Origin: Rhodoferax sp.
GTDB lineage: Bacteria > Pseudomonadota > Gammaproteobacteria > Burkholderiales > Burkholderiaceae_C
Direction: 5' to 3'
DNA: 64,000 bases
Assembly (NCBI RefSeq): GCF_023700745.1
Contig: NZ_JAMPYG010000005.1
Coordinates: forward strand, 113,807-177,806
The position numbers and the translations under genes were made by a program. This document shows positions 49,716-59,582 of this stretch, in pieces. The notes below the pieces were generated by a model that ran no database searches, was not told the origin of the DNA, and saw nothing but the letters and a program-made list of their open reading frames with translations. How positions within the stretch are numbered: the first letter of the stretch is position 1; every line of letters starts with the position of its first letter.

Positions 49716-51489
49716 TTTTTCCGATCCGCACGGCCAGCAGGCCGCGTTGCGCTGTGCCTTTGACCAACCGGTACAAACGCTGATGGCGCACACGCTGGAT
49801 CAGGTCAAGCCGCTGCTGGCCACCGTCGATGCCCTGTCCAGGCAAGGCTTCTGGTGCGTGGGTCATGTGCGTTATGAGGCCGCGCCCGCGTTTGATAGCG
49901 CGCTGGTTGTGCACGACCACAGCGGCCCTCTGGCCTGGTTCGGGGTGTATGACCAGGTCCGGCCCTGGCCCGCCGAAACCCAAAAGGACGACGACTCGAC
50001 CCGCGTGCAATGGCGCAGCGGACTGGGCCGACCTGATTTTGATGCCGCCATGGCACACATCCACCAGGCCATTGCGGCAGGTGATCTGTACCAGGTCAAT
50101 TACACCGCACCGCTGCACGGCGATTTTTCTGGTGATGCGCAAACACTTTTCCAGCGCCTGCACCGCGCCCAGCCCCAGGGCTACTCGGCCTTTATCGACA
50201 CCGGCTTTGAGCAGATTCTGTCGGTCTCGCCTGAACTGTTTTTTGACTGGCGGGACGAACAGCTGCTCACCCGCCCGATGAAGGGCACCGCGCCGCGTGG
50301 CAACACCCCGGCCGAGGACGATGCGCTGGCCCAGACGCTGGTGGCATCGCCCAAGGAACGTGCCGAGAACGTGATGATTGTCGATTTGCTGCGCAACGAC
50401 GTGTCGCGCATCGCCCAGCCTCATAGCGTCAGGGTTCCGCGTCTTTTTACCGTGCAAACGCTGCCCACGGTGTTGCAAATGGTGTCGGACGTGACCGCAG
50501 TCACCCGGTCTGGCATAACCCTGTGCGATGTCTTTAGCGCACTGTTCCCGTGCGGCTCGGTCACCGGCGCGCCCAAGGTCCAGTCCATGCGCATGATCCG
50601 GGCGCTGGAACCGGCACCGCGCGGCATTTACTGCGGCGCCATCGGCGTGGTGCGCCCGGGCGGGCACGCCACCTTCAACGTGGCCATCCGTACCGTCACC
50701 TTGCGCGGCTCACACGCCAGTTGCGGCATTGGCAGCGGCATCACCTTTGACGCCACGGCAGACGCGGAATGGCAGGAGTGGCGTATCAAACGCGGTTTTC
50801 TGGAGCGCGCCAGCCAACCCTTTCAGTTGCTGGAAACCCTGCGCCTGGAGCATGGTGTATTCCATTACCTGGATGCGCACCTGGCCCGTCTGCAGCGGGC
50901 GGCAAAGCATTTTGGGTATCCATTTGACGCGGGTGTGATGGCGAACGCAGTGCGGCAATCCATGCCCCCCGAAGCCGTGGACTGCCACGTCGCTGGAGCG
51001 ACTCACCATGACGTCTCTGCCTGGCGGGTGCGATTGCTGCTTGATGCCGGCGGCCATGCGCAGGTGCAGTTTTTTGCGCTGCTGCCTTCACCATCCCAGG
51101 TGATCTTGCAGCTGGCCGATCGCCCCTTCGACGAAGCTCAGAGCGAATTCACCCGTTTCAAAACCACGCACCGCGCGCACTACGAAGCCTTTGCCACCAC
51201 CGACCCCCAGGTGTTTGACACGCTGCTCTACAACACGCAGGGTGAACTGACCGAATGCACCCGCGGCAACATCGCCCTGCTGCTTGACGGCCGCTGGGTG
51301 ACACCACCGCTGCGCTGCGGGCTGCTTGATGGCGTTGGACGCGAGATGGCGCTGAAAGAAGGGCGTCTGCGCGAGTCCGTGGTGCGTCTGGACGACCTGC
51401 CGCGGGTACAGGCGCTGGCCTTTGTCAACAGCTTGCGCGGCTGGTTGCCGGCGCAACTTTTGCCATCACGCCCTCGGCCCCATGCTTGA
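49699..51489 (+). CDS. pabBC: Fused aminodeoxychorismate synthase component I and 4-amino-4-deoxychorismate lyase
   Basis: 596 residues, two enzymes of p-aminobenzoate (folate) synthesis in one chain. Residues 1 to about 355 form PabB, with the chorismate motifs [46 protein letters not shown] and [12 protein letters not shown]. The rest is a PabC-like class IV aminotransferase fold with [12 protein letters not shown] and [13 protein letters not shown]. The lysine in MKGT marks PabB rather than TrpE. It overlaps both the ABC ATPase (17 bases) and the permease (8 bases). Confidence 0.92.
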   Translation: MQVLLDFSDPHGQQAALRCAFDQPVQTLMAHTLDQVKPLLATVDALSRQGFWCVGHVRYEAAPAFDSALVVHDHSGPLAWFGVYDQVRPWPAETQKDDDSTRVQWRSGLGRPDFDAAMAHIHQAIAAGDLYQVNYTAPLHGDFSGDAQTLFQRLHRAQPQGYSAFIDTGFEQILSVSPELFFDWRDEQLLTRPMKGTAPRGNTPAEDDALAQTLVASPKERAENVMIVDLLRNDVSRIAQPHSVRVPRLFTVQTLPTVLQMVSDVTAVTRSGITLCDVFSALFPCGSVTGAPKVQSMRMIRALEPAPRGIYCGAIGVVRPGGHATFNVAIRTVTLRGSHASCGIGSGITFDATADAEWQEWRIKRGFLERASQPFQLLETLRLEHGVFHYLDAHLARLQRAAKHFGYPFDAGVMANAVRQSMPPEAVDCHVAGATHHDVSAWRVRLLLDAGGHAQVQFFALLPSPSQVILQLADRPFDEAQSEFTRFKTTHRAHYEAFATTDPQVFDTLLYNTQGELTECTRGNIALLLDGRWVTPPLRCGLLDGVGREMALKEGRLRESVVRLDDLPRVQALAFVNSLRGWLPAQLLPSRPRPHA

Positions 51490-54049
51490 TTTGCTCAAGA
51501 CCTTCTCCTGGCAAGAACTCAAACACCACCCGTGGCGCAATGCAGCGGCAGTGGTGGCGGTGATGCTGGGCGTGGCGCTGGCGTACTCGGTACATTTGAT
51601 CAACGCCTCGGCGCTCGATGAATTCTCGCAGGCGGCGCGCTCGGTGGGTGGCCAGCCCGACCTGGAATTGCGCGGCGCACAGGGCCGGTTTGACGAGTCC
51701 CTGTTTGCCCGCGTGGCCAGATTGCCGCAGGTGGCGCGGGCCTCACCAGTGCTCGAAGTGGGTACTTACGCCATCACGCCCGGAAGCAAACGCAGCCTGC
51801 AGGTGGTCGGTATCGATGCGCTCGTGGTGGCGTATGTGGCACCCGATCTGATGCCACTCCCCACACCCCCCAGCGACAAGCAAACAGTTGACCGCTTCGC
51901 GTTGTTTGCGCCGGGGCAGGTGTTCTTGAACCCGGCGGCACAACTGCTTGCGGGACCCAACCTGAAGCTGCAAAGCGGCCTCGGGCTGCTGCCCGTCACT
52001 GTAGCCGGCACCGTGCGCGCCAGCGGCCGGGCGCTCGCCGTGATGGACATTGGCGCAGCGCAGGAGCTGTTTGGCAAGCAAGGGCAACTGAGCCGTATCG
52101 ATCTGCGTTTGAAGCCAGGCGTGAACCGCGACGACTTTGCTCGCAACCTGCAAAGCGCCCCCGACTGGCCCACCGACCTCACCTTGAGCGTGCCAGGTGA
52201 TGCGCAGTCGCAGATCAACAACCTGTCGCGCGCCTACCGTGTCAACCTGACCGTGCTGGCTTTCATTGCCCTGTTCACCGGGGCCTTTCTGGTGTTCTCG
52301 GTGCTGTCCCTGAGTGTGGCCAAACGTGCGCAGCAATTTGCGCTGTTGGGCGTGCTCGGCCTGAGTGGCCGCAAACGGCTGAGTCTGGTGTTGTGGGAGT
52401 CGCTTTTTCTCGGCCTGTTGGGCAGTGCCGCCGGCATCGCCCTGGGCACGACCCTGGCGGCCCTGGCTTTGAAATTGCTGGGCGGCGACCTGGGTGGCGG
52501 CTTTTTTGCCGGCACCGCGCCGCGGCTGCAATTGAATGGCTGGGCCGCTCTGGTTTACGGCGCCATGGGCGTGGCCGCCGCTTTGGCGGGCGGCTGGTGG
52601 CCGGCTCGGACGGCGCAAGCCCTGCCACCGGCGCAAACCCTGAAGGGGTTGGGTGGCACGCTGGTGAATCCGCACAGCCACTGGCTCAGCTTGCTTTTGA
52701 TCCTGGTTGGCACAGCGCTGACCCAGGCGCCAGCTGTCTGGGGCATTCCGGTGGCGGCTTATCTGTCGGTGGCCTTGTTGCTGGTGGGTGGCATCACCGC
52801 CTTGCCCTGGCTGATCGGCCTGCTGCTGGACCGCATCGCCCCACTGGTGACGCGTCAGACCCTGCCGCTGCTGGCGGTGGCGCGGGCCCGACACCAACGT
52901 GAAACGGCTGCAGTGGCGGTCAGCGGTGTGGTAGCTTCGCTGAGCCTGGCCGTGGCTTTGACCGTGATGGTGGCGAGTTTTCGGGATTCGGTCAGCCTGT
53001 GGCTGGACCAGGTGCTGCCCGCCGATTTGTATGTGCGCAGCACCCCAAATTTGGGTGCCAGCGACACGGTTTATTTCAGCCCGGCGTATGTACAGGCTGC
53101 AGCAGCCTTGAACGGCGTCAAGCAGTTGCAGGCGCAACGCGTGCTGCCCTTGCTGCTCAAACCCACCTTGCCGCCGGTGGCGCTGATCGCCCGCGAGCTG
53201 GCTGATCCGGCCAAAAACCTGCCCCTGGTGGGAGAAGCGCTGCCGGTGCCCGTCGGGCAGATCGGCATTTACGTGAGCGAAGCGGTGGTGGACCTGCACG
53301 GGGCCGTGGCGGGCCAGACCTTTGCCCCACTTGGCAAGACTTTCAGAACCCTTGCCCGAACAGGGTTGGCGGACGAGGCCTCCTACTTTGTCGCGGGCGT
53401 CTGGCGCGACTATGCACGCCAAAGCGGCGCCATTGTCATCGACCGGGCTGTTTTCGAGCGCCTCACCGGTGACCAGCGCGCCAATGACCTGGCGCTGTGG
53501 CTGACCGATCCGGCGGACGCGCCCAAACAACAGCAGGAACTGCGTGCGCTGGCAGAACAAATGGGGCCTGGCAACGGTGATCTGATGGAGTTCGGCACAC
53601 CGAGTCAGATCCGGGCCACTTCACTGCGCATTTTTGATCGCAGTTTTGCCGTCACCTACTGGCTGCAGGCCGTGGCGATTGCGATTGGCCTGTTTGGCGT
53701 GGCCGCCAGTTTCAGTGCCCAGGTGCTGGCGCGGCGCAAGGAATTTGGCCTGCTGGCGCATTTGGGACTGACACGGCGGCAAATCCTGACCGTGGTCGCC
53801 CTTGAAGGTGCAGCCTGGACGCTGCTGGGCGCGCTGGCGGGTCTGGGCCTGGGCCTGGTGGTGTCAGTGGTGCTGGTGCAGGTGGTGAATCCGCAAAGTT
53901 TTCACTGGACCATGGACCTGATGCTGCCCTGGCTCAAACTGCTGGGCCTATGCCTGGCCGTGGTGGCGGCAGGCACGCTGACCGCCTGGCTGGCCGCCCG
54001 GGCAGCGGCGGGCCAGGATGCGGTACTGGCGGTCAAAGAGGATTGGTGA
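51482..54049 (+). CDS. FtsX-like ABC transporter permease
   Basis: 855 residues with the MacB/FtsX layout: one N-terminal membrane segment (AAAVVAVMLGVALAYSVHLI), a large periplasmic domain, a set of membrane segments around 255-460, a second periplasmic region, and three C-terminal segments (VAIAIGLFGVAASFSAQVLA; ALAGLGLGLVVSVVLVQVV; LLGLCLAVVAAGTL). Likely partner of the ATPase at 49053; substrate could be a lipid or lipoprotein. Last gene of the overlapping operon; a strong terminator follows. Confidence 0.88.
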   Translation: MLDLLKTFSWQELKHHPWRNAAAVVAVMLGVALAYSVHLINASALDEFSQAARSVGGQPDLELRGAQGRFDESLFARVARLPQVARASPVLEVGTYAITPGSKRSLQVVGIDALVVAYVAPDLMPLPTPPSDKQTVDRFALFAPGQVFLNPAAQLLAGPNLKLQSGLGLLPVTVAGTVRASGRALAVMDIGAAQELFGKQGQLSRIDLRLKPGVNRDDFARNLQSAPDWPTDLTLSVPGDAQSQINNLSRAYRVNLTVLAFIALFTGAFLVFSVLSLSVAKRAQQFALLGVLGLSGRKRLSLVLWESLFLGLLGSAAGIALGTTLAALALKLLGGDLGGGFFAGTAPRLQLNGWAALVYGAMGVAAALAGGWWPARTAQALPPAQTLKGLGGTLVNPHSHWLSLLLILVGTALTQAPAVWGIPVAAYLSVALLLVGGITALPWLIGLLLDRIAPLVTRQTLPLLAVARARHQRETAAVAVSGVVASLSLAVALTVMVASFRDSVSLWLDQVLPADLYVRSTPNLGASDTVYFSPAYVQAAAALNGVKQLQAQRVLPLLLKPTLPPVALIARELADPAKNLPLVGEALPVPVGQIGIYVSEAVVDLHGAVAGQTFAPLGKTFRTLARTGLADEASYFVAGVWRDYARQSGAIVIDRAVFERLTGDQRANDLALWLTDPADAPKQQQELRALAEQMGPGNGDLMEFGTPSQIRATSLRIFDRSFAVTYWLQAVAIAIGLFGVAASFSAQVLARRKEFGLLAHLGLTRRQILTVVALEGAAWTLLGALAGLGLGLVVSVVLVQVVNPQSFHWTMDLMLPWLKLLGLCLAVVAAGTLTAWLAARAAAGQDAVLAVKEDW

Positions 54050-54115
54050 AACCAGGAGGACATCGTCATTGGGGGAGCTCAGCTGCGTGGCCATCCAGAT
54101 CATTCATGCCTGAAA

Positions 54116-54149
54116 AAAAGCCTTTAAGGATTTCTCCTTAAAGGCTTTT
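54116..54149. terminator. Strong bidirectional terminator
   Basis: A perfect 15-bp stem (54116-54130 and 54135-54149, arms aaaagcctttaagga and complement) with a four-base loop; A and T runs on each side allow termination both ways. It ends the permease operon on the plus strand and the tRNA-Pro transcript on the minus strand. Confidence 0.9.
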
Positions 54150-54160
54150 GTAGAATGAAT

Positions 54161-54237
<77 letters not shown>

Positions 54238-54312
54238 ACTCATATATTGTAATCGCTGAAGCCACTGTTTTTGGACGACTCCCCCCACGCAATCACCTTG
54301 CAGCGCAGTTAA

Positions 54313-55077
54313 ATGACACACAATCCTGCCCCTTTGTCCTGGCTTGCCAGCGGCGAGGCTTTTCCACCCGTCGAATCGGCATGGGGGGTTGACACGGTGG
54401 CGCCCGGCCTGTTGTGTGCGGGGGCTGATTTGTCGGTTGCGACCCTGCAAAAAGCTTACCAGAACGGTATTTTCCCGTGGTTCAGTGCCGGTCAGCCCAT
54501 TTTGTGGTGGAGTCCGGCACCGCGCATGGTGCTTGAAGTGGAGCAGTTCAAGCTGTCTCCTTCCCTGAAAAAAACCCTGAAGAAGTTTGCCAACGATCCG
54601 GACTGCGAAATCCGCATTGACAACGCCTTCGCGCAAGTGATTCAAGCCTGCGCGTCAAACCCCAGACCGAACGCGCACGGCACCTGGATCGTGCCCGACA
54701 TGATCAACGCCTATATCAACCTGCACCATGCGGGTCTGGCCCACAGCGTCGAAACCTGGGTCAGGGGTGAATTGGTCGGCGGGCTGTATTGCGTCGCCAG
54801 CGGGCAAGCGGTGTTTGGCGAGTCGATGTTTTACCGCCAGACCGATGCCTCCAAAATTGCGCTGGCGGCGCTGGTGGGCCTGTGCCGCCAGCATCAGATC
54901 AGCCAGATTGATTGCCAGCAGAATACCGCTCACCTCGCATCGCTGGGAGCACACGAAATGCCAAGGCCTGAATTTGTCAGGCGGGTTCGGGCCTTGTGCC
55001 GGCAGCCTGCGCTTGACTGGCATTTCAAGTCCCTATACTGGCAACATCTCTTTGCATTCAATTCGGCTTCAGCGTGA
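54313..55077 (+). CDS. aat: Leucyl/phenylalanyl-tRNA-protein transferase
   Basis: Adds Leu or Phe to N-terminal Lys/Arg of proteins, marking them for ClpS-ClpAP. 254 residues. Family sequences include LSVATLQKAYQNGIFPWFS, PILWWSPAPRMVL, NAHGTWIVPDMINAY, GQAVFGESMFYRQTDASKIA and LASLGAHEMPRPEF. The stop overlaps the GTG start of bpt (GTGA), making an N-degron operon. Confidence 0.96.
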   Translation: MTHNPAPLSWLASGEAFPPVESAWGVDTVAPGLLCAGADLSVATLQKAYQNGIFPWFSAGQPILWWSPAPRMVLEVEQFKLSPSLKKTLKKFANDPDCEIRIDNAFAQVIQACASNPRPNAHGTWIVPDMINAYINLHHAGLAHSVETWVRGELVGGLYCVASGQAVFGESMFYRQTDASKIALAALVGLCRQHQISQIDCQQNTAHLASLGAHEMPRPEFVRRVRALCRQPALDWHFKSLYWQHLFAFNSASA

Positions 55078-55856
55078 ACCAGTCCCAGGAAACAGCATTC
55101 AAAACGCTTCAGTTTTATGCGACGGCAAGCTACCCTTGCAGTTATCTTGACGGGCGGACGGCCCGATCCCAAGTGGCTACGCCCGCCCATCTGATCGACG
55201 CCACGGGCTATTCAGTGTTGATGCGCAATGGTTTTCGGCGCAGCGGTCTGTTTTATTACCGTCCGCATTGTGATCACTGCCAGGCGTGTCTTTCGCTGCG
55301 CTTGCCCGTGGCCGACTTCAAGGCGGACCGCAGTCAAAAACGCGCCTGGTTCCAACATGCTCATTTAAAGGCCACGGTCAGCTCCCTGACTTTTTTGCCG
55401 GAACACTTTGCCCTCTACCAGCGCTACCAGCAGGCCCGGCACCCGGGTGGCGGCATGGACGCCGATGATGTGGCGCAGTACCAGGATTTCCTGATGGACA
55501 GCCACGTTGACTCCTTGCTGGTCGAGTTTCGTGAGCCTTCGCCAGACAATGCCCCCGGCGTTCTGAAAATGGTGTCCATCATCGACCAGCTTGACGACGG
55601 CATGTCTGCCGTTTACACCTTTTACGATCCTGAGCCTGGACGCTCTTATGGCACCTACAGCGTACTGTGGCAGATCAAGCGGGCGCAAGCTTGTGGCCTG
55701 AAGTACCTTTACCTGGGGTATTGGGTGGCGCAGAGCCAGAAGATGTCCTACAAGTCACGCTTCAGGCCGTTTGAGATTTTCACCGGGCAGCAGTGGCACG
55801 CTGTGGCTGACAGGACAGACATCGCCAGGCTCATGGACGAAGATTTCACAAGATAA
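55074..55856 (+). CDS. bpt: Aspartate/glutamate leucyltransferase (Bpt)
   Basis: Bacterial homologue of arginyl-transferase; Bpt puts Leu on N-terminal Asp or Glu. 260 residues. The N-terminal cysteine pair YPCSYLDGR and the HCDHCQACLSLRLPV motif, and the C-terminal FYDPEPGRSYGTYS and YLYLGYWV, identify the family. GTG start overlaps the aat stop. The two transferases probably feed the same ClpS pathway. Confidence 0.94.
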   Translation: MNQSQETAFKTLQFYATASYPCSYLDGRTARSQVATPAHLIDATGYSVLMRNGFRRSGLFYYRPHCDHCQACLSLRLPVADFKADRSQKRAWFQHAHLKATVSSLTFLPEHFALYQRYQQARHPGGGMDADDVAQYQDFLMDSHVDSLLVEFREPSPDNAPGVLKMVSIIDQLDDGMSAVYTFYDPEPGRSYGTYSVLWQIKRAQACGLKYLYLGYWVAQSQKMSYKSRFRPFEIFTGQQWHAVADRTDIARLMDEDFTR

Positions 55857-55882
55857 AATGAAACACCACTTCAGGATGTTGC

Positions 55883-56671
55883 ATGCGAAAAATTGATTCT
55901 TCCCTTACATCCACGCCAACCATCCAGGTCATTGAACGCATGATGACCCTGATGGATGTGCTGGCCTCCCAGGAAGAGGCCATTTCACTCAAGGAAATCA
56001 GCGCCAAAACAGGGCTCCATCCTTCCACCGCGCATCGCATTTTGAACGACCTGGTGATGGGCCGCTTTGTCGACCATCCCCAGGCCGGCAGTTACCGTCT
56101 GGGCATGCGCCTGCTGGAGCTGGGCAATCTGGTCAAGAACCGGTTGAATGTGCGCGACGCCGCGCTGGAACCGATGCGTGAGTTGCACCGCCTGACGCAA
56201 CAAGCGGTCAACCTGAGCATCCGCCAGGGCGATGAAATCATTTATATCGAAAGAGCCTACAGCGAACGCTCGGGCATGCAGGTGATCCGGGCCATTGGCG
56301 GCCGTGCGCCCTTGCACCTGACGTCGGTAGGAAAATTATTTCTGGCGGCAGATGACGCCCAGAAAGTACGGTCTTATGCGCTGCGCACCGGCCTCAGTGG
56401 CCACACGCGCAACAGCCTGACCCAACTGCCGACACTTGAACGCGAACTCACCAAAGTGCGCCGTGATGGTTTCTCCACTGACAACGAAGAGTTGGAGCTT
56501 GGGGTGCGCTGCATGGCGGCAGGCATCCGGGATGATCAGGGGAAATTGGTTGCGGGATTGTCGATTTCAGCGCCAACCGGCCGGCTGGACGAGTCATGGT
56601 TGCCCAAACTCAAAGCCACGGCCCAGGAGATTTCAGCCAACCTGGGAGCCCGGGTGAGCCACGTTGAATGA
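55883..56671 (+). CDS. IclR-family transcriptional regulator
   Basis: 262 residues. N-terminal winged helix (IQVIERMMTLMDVLASQEEA ... TGLHPSTAHRILNDLVMGRF) and a GAF-like ligand domain (RAPLHLTSVGKLFLAADD, ELGVRCMAAGIRDDQGKLVAG). IclR proteins often control aromatic or small-acid catabolism. No obvious target lies beside it, since it is followed convergently by pbpG, so its role is not known. Confidence 0.88.
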   Translation: MRKIDSSLTSTPTIQVIERMMTLMDVLASQEEAISLKEISAKTGLHPSTAHRILNDLVMGRFVDHPQAGSYRLGMRLLELGNLVKNRLNVRDAALEPMRELHRLTQQAVNLSIRQGDEIIYIERAYSERSGMQVIRAIGGRAPLHLTSVGKLFLAADDAQKVRSYALRTGLSGHTRNSLTQLPTLERELTKVRRDGFSTDNEELELGVRCMAAGIRDDQGKLVAGLSISAPTGRLDESWLPKLKATAQEISANLGARVSHVE

Positions 56672-57751
56672 TCAGCCGCCAGACACTTTGGTGTCTGCCT
56701 TGATAACAGCCGCATTGGCAGCGGATTCGACCCAGTGACGCACGCGCTCGGCATCTCCCAGACGGCTCAGTTTACCCGCCGAGTCCAGGAAAATCATGAT
56801 CAATTGCCGGCCAGCCACCTTGGTCTGCATGACCAGGCATCGCCCGGCCTCGGAGATGTAACCGGTTTTTTGCAGGCCAATGTCCCAGGACGGATTCTTG
56901 ACCAGTCTGTTGGTGTTGTTGAATTGCAGCGTCCGATTGCCCACCGCGACCTGATGCCCCGTTGACGTGGTCAATTCCCGAAGCAAGGGATTCTGGTGCG
57001 CGACGTCTACCAGCTTGGCGAGGTCACGCGCGCTGGACATGTTGCTGCTGGACAAACCCGTGGGCTCGACGTAGCGGGTGTCTTTCATGCCCAACAATTG
57101 CGCCTTGTTGTTCATCAGTTTGGTAAAAACAGCCAGTCCACCCGGATAGGTACGCCCCAGCGCATGGGCCGCGCGGTTTTCGCTGGACATCAGCGCAAGG
57201 TGCAGCAACTCACCCCGGCTCAGTTCTGTGCCCACTCGCAAACGGGAGCTGCTGCCTTTTTCGGTATCGACATCCTGCTGCGTGATGGTGATGTTTTCAT
57301 CCATCGGCAAGTTGGCTTCAGTGACGATCAAACCCGTCATCAATTTGGTCAGTGAAGCAATCGGCAACACGGCCTGGTCGTTTTTGCTGATCAGCACTTC
57401 CTGGGTGTCCTGATCGATGACAAACGCAACACTTGATTTGAGATTGAGGTCGTCAGCAGCCTGATGCAAGCCGGCCATTTGGCCAAATGATGGTTTTGGC
57501 GGGGTACGAGCCACGCTGACAGAGGCGGCTTTTCGCTTGCCAGAGACCAGTGTTTTGCTAACGCGGCGTTTGGCAACCGTTGCCGTTTTTTTCTGCTTGC
57601 CAACCTGCGTTTTATGGACTTTTTGAGTTTTCTGCGTTTTGGCGGGTGCTGCCTGGACAACGGGTGCCCAGGCAAACCAACTCATCAGGCTCAAAAAACA
57701 AATCAAACCACGTACTTTTTTCCCGAAAAAACGGTTTAGGTCGGTGGTCAT
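56672..57751 (-). CDS. pbpG: D-alanyl-D-alanine endopeptidase (PBP7-like)
   Basis: Periplasmic S11 serine peptidase cutting peptidoglycan cross-links. 359 residues. N-terminal signal (GLICFLSLMSWFAWAPVVQA) is followed by a Lys/Thr-rich basic stretch of about 45 residues, then the catalytic triad motifs SLTK, SSENRAAHAL (SxN) and KTGYISEAGRC (KTG). Ends next to the convergent IclR gene with no space. The basic spacer is longer than in E. coli PbpG and may bind the wall. Confidence 0.9.
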   Translation of the reverse strand: MTTDLNRFFGKKVRGLICFLSLMSWFAWAPVVQAAPAKTQKTQKVHKTQVGKQKKTATVAKRRVSKTLVSGKRKAASVSVARTPPKPSFGQMAGLHQAADDLNLKSSVAFVIDQDTQEVLISKNDQAVLPIASLTKLMTGLIVTEANLPMDENITITQQDVDTEKGSSSRLRVGTELSRGELLHLALMSSENRAAHALGRTYPGGLAVFTKLMNNKAQLLGMKDTRYVEPTGLSSSNMSSARDLAKLVDVAHQNPLLRELTTSTGHQVAVGNRTLQFNNTNRLVKNPSWDIGLQKTGYISEAGRCLVMQTKVAGRQLIMIFLDSAGKLSRLGDAERVRHWVESAANAAVIKADTKVSGG

Positions 57752-57852
57752 GAACTTGTCTCCTTAAGGCCAATTAGCAGTGACTAAGTTTAAACACAAA
57801 AATTCAGCTGTAGCAAGTACTTACAAAACTTTGTTAAACCAGTTTGCGTTCA

Positions 57853-59391
57853 TCAGACCTGGGCCGATACCCGTTCGGCCTGGCTCTGGAGTTTATTCAA
57901 GGCACTCAGGTAGGCTTTGGCCGAGGCCACCACAATGTCGGGGTCGGCACCCACACCATTGACGATGCGGCCATTACTTTGCAGGCGCACGGTCACCTCA
58001 CCCTGGCTTTCGGTGGAGCCGCTGATGGCGTTGACCGAATAAAGCACCATCTCGGCACCACTGTTGACGTTGGCTTCAATGGCTTTGAGCGAAGCATCCA
58101 CCGGCCCGTTGCCATTGGCCGTGCTGGACACTTCCTTGCCGCCAATGGTCATGACCACTGTGGCCTGCGGAATTTCGCCAGTTTCACTGTGCTGGGACAA
58201 AGAAACAAAACTGAACTGCTCATGACTTTGGGCCACATTTTCTTCGCTCACCAAAGCCAGGATGTCTTCGTCAAAAATCTCGCTCTTGCGGTCGGCGAGC
58301 TCTTTGAATTTGGCAAAGGCCAGATTCACATCGGCTTCGCTTTCCATTTGTACGCCCAGTTCCTGCAAGCGCTGTTTGAAGGCATTGCGCCCGCTCAATT
58401 TGCCGAGCACGATCTTGTTGGCGGTCCAGCCCACATCTTCAGCCCGCATGATTTCGTAGGTATCGCGCGCTTTCATCATGCCATCCTGATGGATACCCGA
58501 AGCGTGGGCAAAGGCATTGGCGCCGACGATGGCCTTATTGGGCTGCACCACAAAACCCGTGGTCTGGCTCACCATGCGGCTGGCCGCCAGAATCTGGGTG
58601 GTGTCGACACCGACATCGAGATCAAAATAGTCACGCCGGGTGCGCACGGCCATCACCACCTCTTCCAGACTGCAGTTGCCGGCACGCTCACCAAGACCGT
58701 TGATGGTGCATTCGATCTGGCGTGCGCCACCGATCATGACGCCGGCCAGCGAATTGGCCACCGCCATGCCGAGGTCGTTGTGGCAATGCACCGACCAGAT
58801 GGCCTTGTCAGCATTGGGCACACGTTCACGCAGACGCTTGATGAAGTTGCCATACAGCTCGGGAATGGCATACCCCACGGTATCGGGCACATTGATGGTG
58901 GTGGCGCCCTCCTTGATCACCGCCTCAATCACCCGGCACAGAAAATCTTCCTCGCTGCGGTAGGCGTCTTCGGCACTGAATTCAATGTCGGTCACCCGGT
59001 TGCGGGCAAAGCGCACCGCCTGTTTGGCCTGCTCCAGCACCTGCTCGGGCGTCATCCGGAGTTTTTTCTCCATGTGCACCGGCGATGTGGCAATGAAGGT
59101 GTGGATGCGCGGCCGGTTGGCGCCTTGTACCGCATCTGCTGCCAGCGTGATGTCACGGTCATTGGCACGCGACAAGGAACACACCGTGGAGTCCTTGATG
59201 GCATGGGCAATGGCCTTGATAGCCTCAAAATCACCGTTGGAACTGGCCGCAAAACCGGCTTCGATGACATCGACTTTCAGACGCTCCAGCTGCCGCGCAA
59301 TGCGCAATTTTTCATCACGGGTCATGGAAGCACCAGGCGACTGCTCGCCGTCACGCAAGGTGGTGTCAAAAATTACCAATTTCTCTGACAT
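57853..59391 (-). CDS. leuA: 2-isopropylmalate synthase
   Basis: First committed enzyme of leucine synthesis, condensing acetyl-CoA and 2-oxoisovalerate. 512 residues. The HMGL-like barrel has [36 protein letters not shown] (metal histidines) and GIHQDGMMK. The C-terminal LeuA allosteric domain (about 390-500), where leucine feedback acts, is complete. Preceded by AGGAG and a leader-peptide attenuator. Confidence 0.97.
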   Translation of the reverse strand: MSEKLVIFDTTLRDGEQSPGASMTRDEKLRIARQLERLKVDVIEAGFAASSNGDFEAIKAIAHAIKDSTVCSLSRANDRDITLAADAVQGANRPRIHTFIATSPVHMEKKLRMTPEQVLEQAKQAVRFARNRVTDIEFSAEDAYRSEEDFLCRVIEAVIKEGATTINVPDTVGYAIPELYGNFIKRLRERVPNADKAIWSVHCHNDLGMAVANSLAGVMIGGARQIECTINGLGERAGNCSLEEVVMAVRTRRDYFDLDVGVDTTQILAASRMVSQTTGFVVQPNKAIVGANAFAHASGIHQDGMMKARDTYEIMRAEDVGWTANKIVLGKLSGRNAFKQRLQELGVQMESEADVNLAFAKFKELADRKSEIFDEDILALVSEENVAQSHEQFSFVSLSQHSETGEIPQATVVMTIGGKEVSSTANGNGPVDASLKAIEANVNSGAEMVLYSVNAISGSTESQGEVTVRLQSNGRIVNGVGADPDIVVASAKAYLSALNKLQSQAERVSAQV

Positions 59392-59438
59392 GTCATTTCT
59401 CCTGGATATTTACAAAGGCGATTGAGAGGGTCTGGGCA

Positions 59439-59473
59439 ACAAAAAAGCCCGTCGCGGGTGCTGACGGGCTTTT
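59439..59473 (-). terminator. leu attenuator terminator
   Basis: An 11-bp stem, aaaagcccgtc and gacgggctttt (59443-59453, 59463-59473), with a nine-base loop and a T-rich run on the minus strand, sits between the leader peptide and leuA. ctgacg in the leader (59515-59520) can pair with cgtcag of the stem, offering an alternative antiterminator fold. Confidence 0.75.
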
Positions 59474-59493
59474 GGGGTTGATGCAATCACGCG

Positions 59494-59547
59494 CTAACCA
59501 CTCCGCCCGCAGGACGTCAGGTTTAGCAGTAGTGAAATTTGATGCAT
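59494..59547 (-). CDS. leuL: leu operon leader peptide
   Basis: A 17-codon frame, MHQISLLLNLTSCGRSG, with three consecutive Leu codons (CTA CTG CTA) and a fourth after one Asn. It ends 21 bases upstream of the terminator stem in front of leuA. Ribosome stalling at the Leu cluster when leucyl-tRNA is scarce would favour the antiterminator. No Shine-Dalgarno is seen; a TATATT box six bases before the ATG suggests the message may start at the ATG. Confidence 0.72.
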   Translation of the reverse strand: MHQISLLLNLTSCGRSG

Positions 59548-59553
59548 GGCTTC

Positions 59554-59582
59554 AATATAACACAGCCAACATCATTTGTGCA
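59554..59582 (-). promoter_or_regulatory. Candidate leuA promoter
   Basis: On the minus strand TGCACA (59577-59582) and TATATT (59554-59559) are spaced by 17 bases, matching sigma-70 consensus at 4 and 5 of 6 positions. The -35 region and spacer overlap the 3' end of pssA. The start point would fall at about the leader ATG. Confidence 0.45.

Noticed and set aside
51743..53560. Long open frame antisense to the ABC permease
   Set aside because: Gln/Arg/His-rich translation without domains; permease frame is continuous.
57844..59388. Long open frame antisense to leuA
   Set aside because: His/Gly-rich shadow of leuA.
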